Assembly: GCA_039180415.1 (NCBI GenBank)
Contig: JBCDDH010000023.1
Span: 1 to 43,044, forward strand
Source: CAZIXN01 sp039180415
GTDB taxonomy: Bacteria > Planctomycetota > Phycisphaerae > Phycisphaerales > Phycisphaeraceae
Reading direction: 5' to 3'
Length of the DNA stretch: 43,044 nt
The notes below the pieces were generated by a model that did not search any database, was not told the DNA's origin, and saw nothing but the letters and a program-made list of their open reading frames with translations. This document shows positions 40,649 through 43,044 of this stretch, in pieces. Position numbers and translations under genes: made by a program. The first letter of the stretch is position 1, and the number at the start of each line of letters is the position of its first letter.

Positions 40649-43027
40649 TCAGGCCAATCGCATCGCTCGCCGTGCCGACCATTCTAGAGCCAGCAGCCCG
40701 ATCAGCAGCGCAAAAGCCAGGGGCGAATGGGCCACGCTCTCCGTGCGGTCGTCCGCGATGCGCCGAGCGACGCTGGGCACCACCTGAGGGTCGTTCAGCG
40801 TCGCCAACGCGTCCAGCGGGATCACCGCGCCGCCGGTCGCTTCCGCGAGCTGCATGAGCTTGGCGTGGTCGGCTTCGGGGTTCCGCAGTTCGTCGTCCGC
40901 CGCCGCGATTTCGATCTGTGTCTGCACGTCCAACGCCGACAACGCCGGGTGCGTGACCCGCGCCACAAACTCGCCCGGCCGGTCCGCCGTCCACACCGCG
41001 CTGAACCGCCGCTCGCCGTCGTCCGCCTCCGCCGCGTCCCGCTTCACTTCTCGCAGCAGCAACTCCACCCCGCCCCCCGAGCCGGACGCATCCGCGGCCA
41101 GCCGCACCGGCACGTCCGCCACCCCCGCCGGCAACAGCCCCGCGTCCGCCACCACCAAATCCAACACCACCGACCCGCCCTCGTTCACCCGCCGGCTCGA
41201 CGCCTCCAGGCGCACCCGCGCGTCGTCCACCGCCACCGCCCCCCGGCCCAGCATCCGCACCAGCTGCACGTAAAACCGCTCGGGGAACCGCTCGCCCACG
41301 CCCCGCCGCCAACGCCAGGTCTCGTCCGTCGCCACGTACACGCTCTGGCCCGCCCCGTACCGCATCCGCGTCACCACCGGCAGCGCCCCGGCGCTCTCCC
41401 GAGCCTGCCCTTCCGCCAAACCCACCGCCAACACCTCTGCGGTCGGCTTGAGCACGCCCACGTCCTGCACCCAACGCAGCGCCCCCAACCCCGCGGGCCA
41501 CCGCGACATCTCCGGACCGCTCGCTTCCGCGAACCGCCCGTCTTCGTCCCCCAACTGCAACACCGCCAACGCCTCCGCCAACCCCGTCGGTTCGACCGTC
41601 ACGAACCCGCCCTCCATCGCCGCCACCGCCCCGGGCTCCACCATCGGCAGCACGTCCGCCAACCGCGTCCCCGCCCAACCACCCGGCACAAAGCCCGGCC
41701 CCGCCAACCACAGCATCCCCACCCCCGCCCGGCTCACCCGTTCCCGCAACAACTCCACCTGCTCGTCCCCGAAATACGCCGCCGGCACGTCCCCCAGAAT
41801 CACCACGTCGTACCGGGCCCACTCTTCCGCGTCCGCCGGGAGCCGCGTGATCGGCGTGTCCCCTTCCTGAGCAAAATTCGCGTCGGCGCTCAGCAGCAAG
41901 ATGCTCGAATCGATCGACGCCTCCCGCACCAGCAGGTTCTTCAAATACCGGTACTCCCACCGCGGCGTGCCTTCCACGTAAAGCACCCGGATCGGCCGGT
42001 CCACCACTTCCACCGAAAGCGCCGCCCGGTTGTTCGACGCGTTCAACTCCGAAACCGTCGGACCGGTCGCTTCCGCGGCCAGTCCCGCCTCCACCACCCA
42101 CTCCCGCGGGCCCGCTTCCACCTCGGTCGCCTCCAACCGCACCGGACCGCGCGATTGTTCTGCACTCAGCGTCCGCTCGTCTAACACCGCGTCGTCGCCG
42201 GGCTCGTCCGTGCCCTTCGTGTCCACCAACCGCACCACCACCTCCGGGGCCGTCGCTCCGCCGGCCCCGGCCCCCCGCACCTCCAGCCCCACGCTCACCG
42301 GCACCACGTCCCCCGCGAACGCCCGTCGCGGCCCGTCCACCCGCGTCACCGCCACGTCCAAGCCCCCGTCCGCCGCCCCCAACGGCACCGCCAACACCCG
42401 CACCGCCGACTGCCCCAGCCGCGCCACCAACCCCGACGAAACCTCCTCACCGCTGCGGCCGTCGCTCACCACCACCACCCCCGCCACCGGCCGGCCCGCC
42501 GTCCGCCGCACCGCCTCCTCCACCGCCGTCCGCAGCCGCGTCCCCAACTGGTCCGCTTCTCCCAACGCCACCGGCAAGCCGAATCCATGTTCTCGATCTT
42601 CGGGATCCCCTCGATGTCCCGGATCGCCGAGCCCGAACACCCGCTCCCCAAACCCCAGCCAACGCACCTCCCGCGTCTCGTCCAGCCCCGCCGCCACCTC
42701 CGGCCACTGCGCCGACAGCGCCGCCCGCAACGCCGACTCCCGCGACGGGGTCGTCTCGCCCATGTCCTCCACCGCCAGCGACGCCGACCGGTCTACCAGC
42801 ATCACCAACACGTCCGGCTCCACCCGCTCCTCCCGCCGCACCGCCTCCGGCCCGCACAGCAGCACCACCACCAAGCCCAACACCAACCCCCGCGCGGCCG
42901 CCAACCCCAATCGCCACGCCCGCCCGCCCATCAGCCGGCGATACACCCCCACCACAAACGCCCCGATGCCCAACGCGATCAGCGCCCACCCCCACGCCGG
43001 CACGTCCACCGCCAGCCGCAGCGACAC
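40649..43027 (-). CDS. Membrane VWA / glutamine-amidotransferase-like protein (start uncertain)
   Basis: At least 792 residues are present. Two N-terminal membrane helices (WGWALIALGIGAFVVGVY and GLVLGLVVVLLCGPEAV) lead to a VWA domain with an intact metal site DRSAS and VVVVSDGRSG. A beta-sandwich region follows, then a GATase1-like domain (RYDVVILGDVPAAYFGDE, then MLWLAGPGFVPGGW). A final helix (LALLIGLLALEW) lies near the C-terminus. The frame stays open to the window edge, so the GTG at 43027 may not be the true start. In planctomycetes such genes follow MoxR ATPase and DUF58 genes, which would lie to the right. Confidence 0.82.
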   Translation of the reverse strand: MSLRLAVDVPAWGWALIALGIGAFVVGVYRRLMGGRAWRLGLAAARGLVLGLVVVLLCGPEAVRREERVEPDVLVMLVDRSASLAVEDMGETTPSRESALRAALSAQWPEVAAGLDETREVRWLGFGERVFGLGDPGHRGDPEDREHGFGLPVALGEADQLGTRLRTAVEEAVRRTAGRPVAGVVVVSDGRSGEEVSSGLVARLGQSAVRVLAVPLGAADGGLDVAVTRVDGPRRAFAGDVVPVSVGLEVRGAGAGGATAPEVVVRLVDTKGTDEPGDDAVLDERTLSAEQSRGPVRLEATEVEAGPREWVVEAGLAAEATGPTVSELNASNNRAALSVEVVDRPIRVLYVEGTPRWEYRYLKNLLVREASIDSSILLLSADANFAQEGDTPITRLPADAEEWARYDVVILGDVPAAYFGDEQVELLRERVSRAGVGMLWLAGPGFVPGGWAGTRLADVLPMVEPGAVAAMEGGFVTVEPTGLAEALAVLQLGDEDGRFAEASGPEMSRWPAGLGALRWVQDVGVLKPTAEVLAVGLAEGQARESAGALPVVTRMRYGAGQSVYVATDETWRWRRGVGERFPERFYVQLVRMLGRGAVAVDDARVRLEASSRRVNEGGSVVLDLVVADAGLLPAGVADVPVRLAADASGSGGGVELLLREVKRDAAEADDGERRFSAVWTADRPGEFVARVTHPALSALDVQTQIEIAAADDELRNPEADHAKLMQLAEATGGAVIPLDALATLNDPQVVPSVARRIADDRTESVAHSPLAFALLIGLLALEWSARRAMRLA

Positions 43028-43044
43028 GTCCCCCGCCCCCAGGC

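Overview
The window is a GC-rich stretch of what looks like a planctomycete chromosome, most likely class Phycisphaerae. The evidence is a secreted family-16 glycosidase ending in a dockerin-like EF-hand repeat plus a PEP-CTERM tail, a type I sulfatase, an outer-membrane efflux lipoprotein (so a diderm envelope), and the VWA / DUF4175-like / squalene-cyclase-like operon that is common in this phylum. No tRNA, rRNA or CRISPR array was seen.

Layout. (1) 1-6257: nitrogen assimilation. nrtA (cut by the left edge) runs leftward. nirA, a CysJ-like diflavin reductase and gltD run rightward. The 589-bp region between nrtA and nirA carries two divergent sigma-54 (-24/-12) elements, each followed by a leader with an ANTAR-type hexaloop hairpin that overlaps an intrinsic terminator. 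(2) 6286-13243: a sulfatase, then a TetR-controlled tripartite ABC exporter (permease, ATPase, HlyD-type adaptor, NodT/TolC-type outer-membrane factor) with a clear promoter flanked by two identical-arm operators. (3) 13277-17611: pyruvate formate-lyase, its activase, and PurU, all linked through formate. (4) 17726-20342: a lipoprotein and an M50-like membrane protease, then the GH16 enzyme. (5) 20416-28264: a membrane/coiled-coil/TPR protein convergent with a six-gene, fully overlapping operon: two-HTH (sigma-region-4-like) protein, ABC ATPase, GNAT protein, ParB/Srx protein, small-terminase-like protein and large terminase. A LexA/CI-like XRE-S24 repressor is divergent to the operon. (6) 28517-33666: dnaK, an HU-type protein and ppk1. 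(7) 33812-43044: a five-gene operon of envelope proteins (VWA/GATase-like, DUF4175-like, two unknown exported proteins, squalene-cyclase-like repeat protein).

The most unusual unit is (5). It has phage-type packaging genes with apparently intact ATPase and nuclease motifs, but no portal, capsid, tail, integrase or lysis gene. The six cistrons overlap by 1 or 4 bases throughout, from 27037 to 22255, and the operon has its own promoter and a predicted self-cleaving repressor. That compactness argues for a selected functional unit rather than a decaying prophage. The ABC ATPase and GNAT pair look like the two halves of the COG2401 family (ABC ATPase fused to a predicted acetyltransferase), here as separate genes. 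What the system does (DNA packaging or transfer, defence, or genome maintenance) cannot be told from sequence.

The nitrogen region is the second point of interest. Its combination of sigma-54 promoters and ANTAR-type antitermination resembles Klebsiella nas control, here in a planctomycete context and in front of both divergent transcription units.
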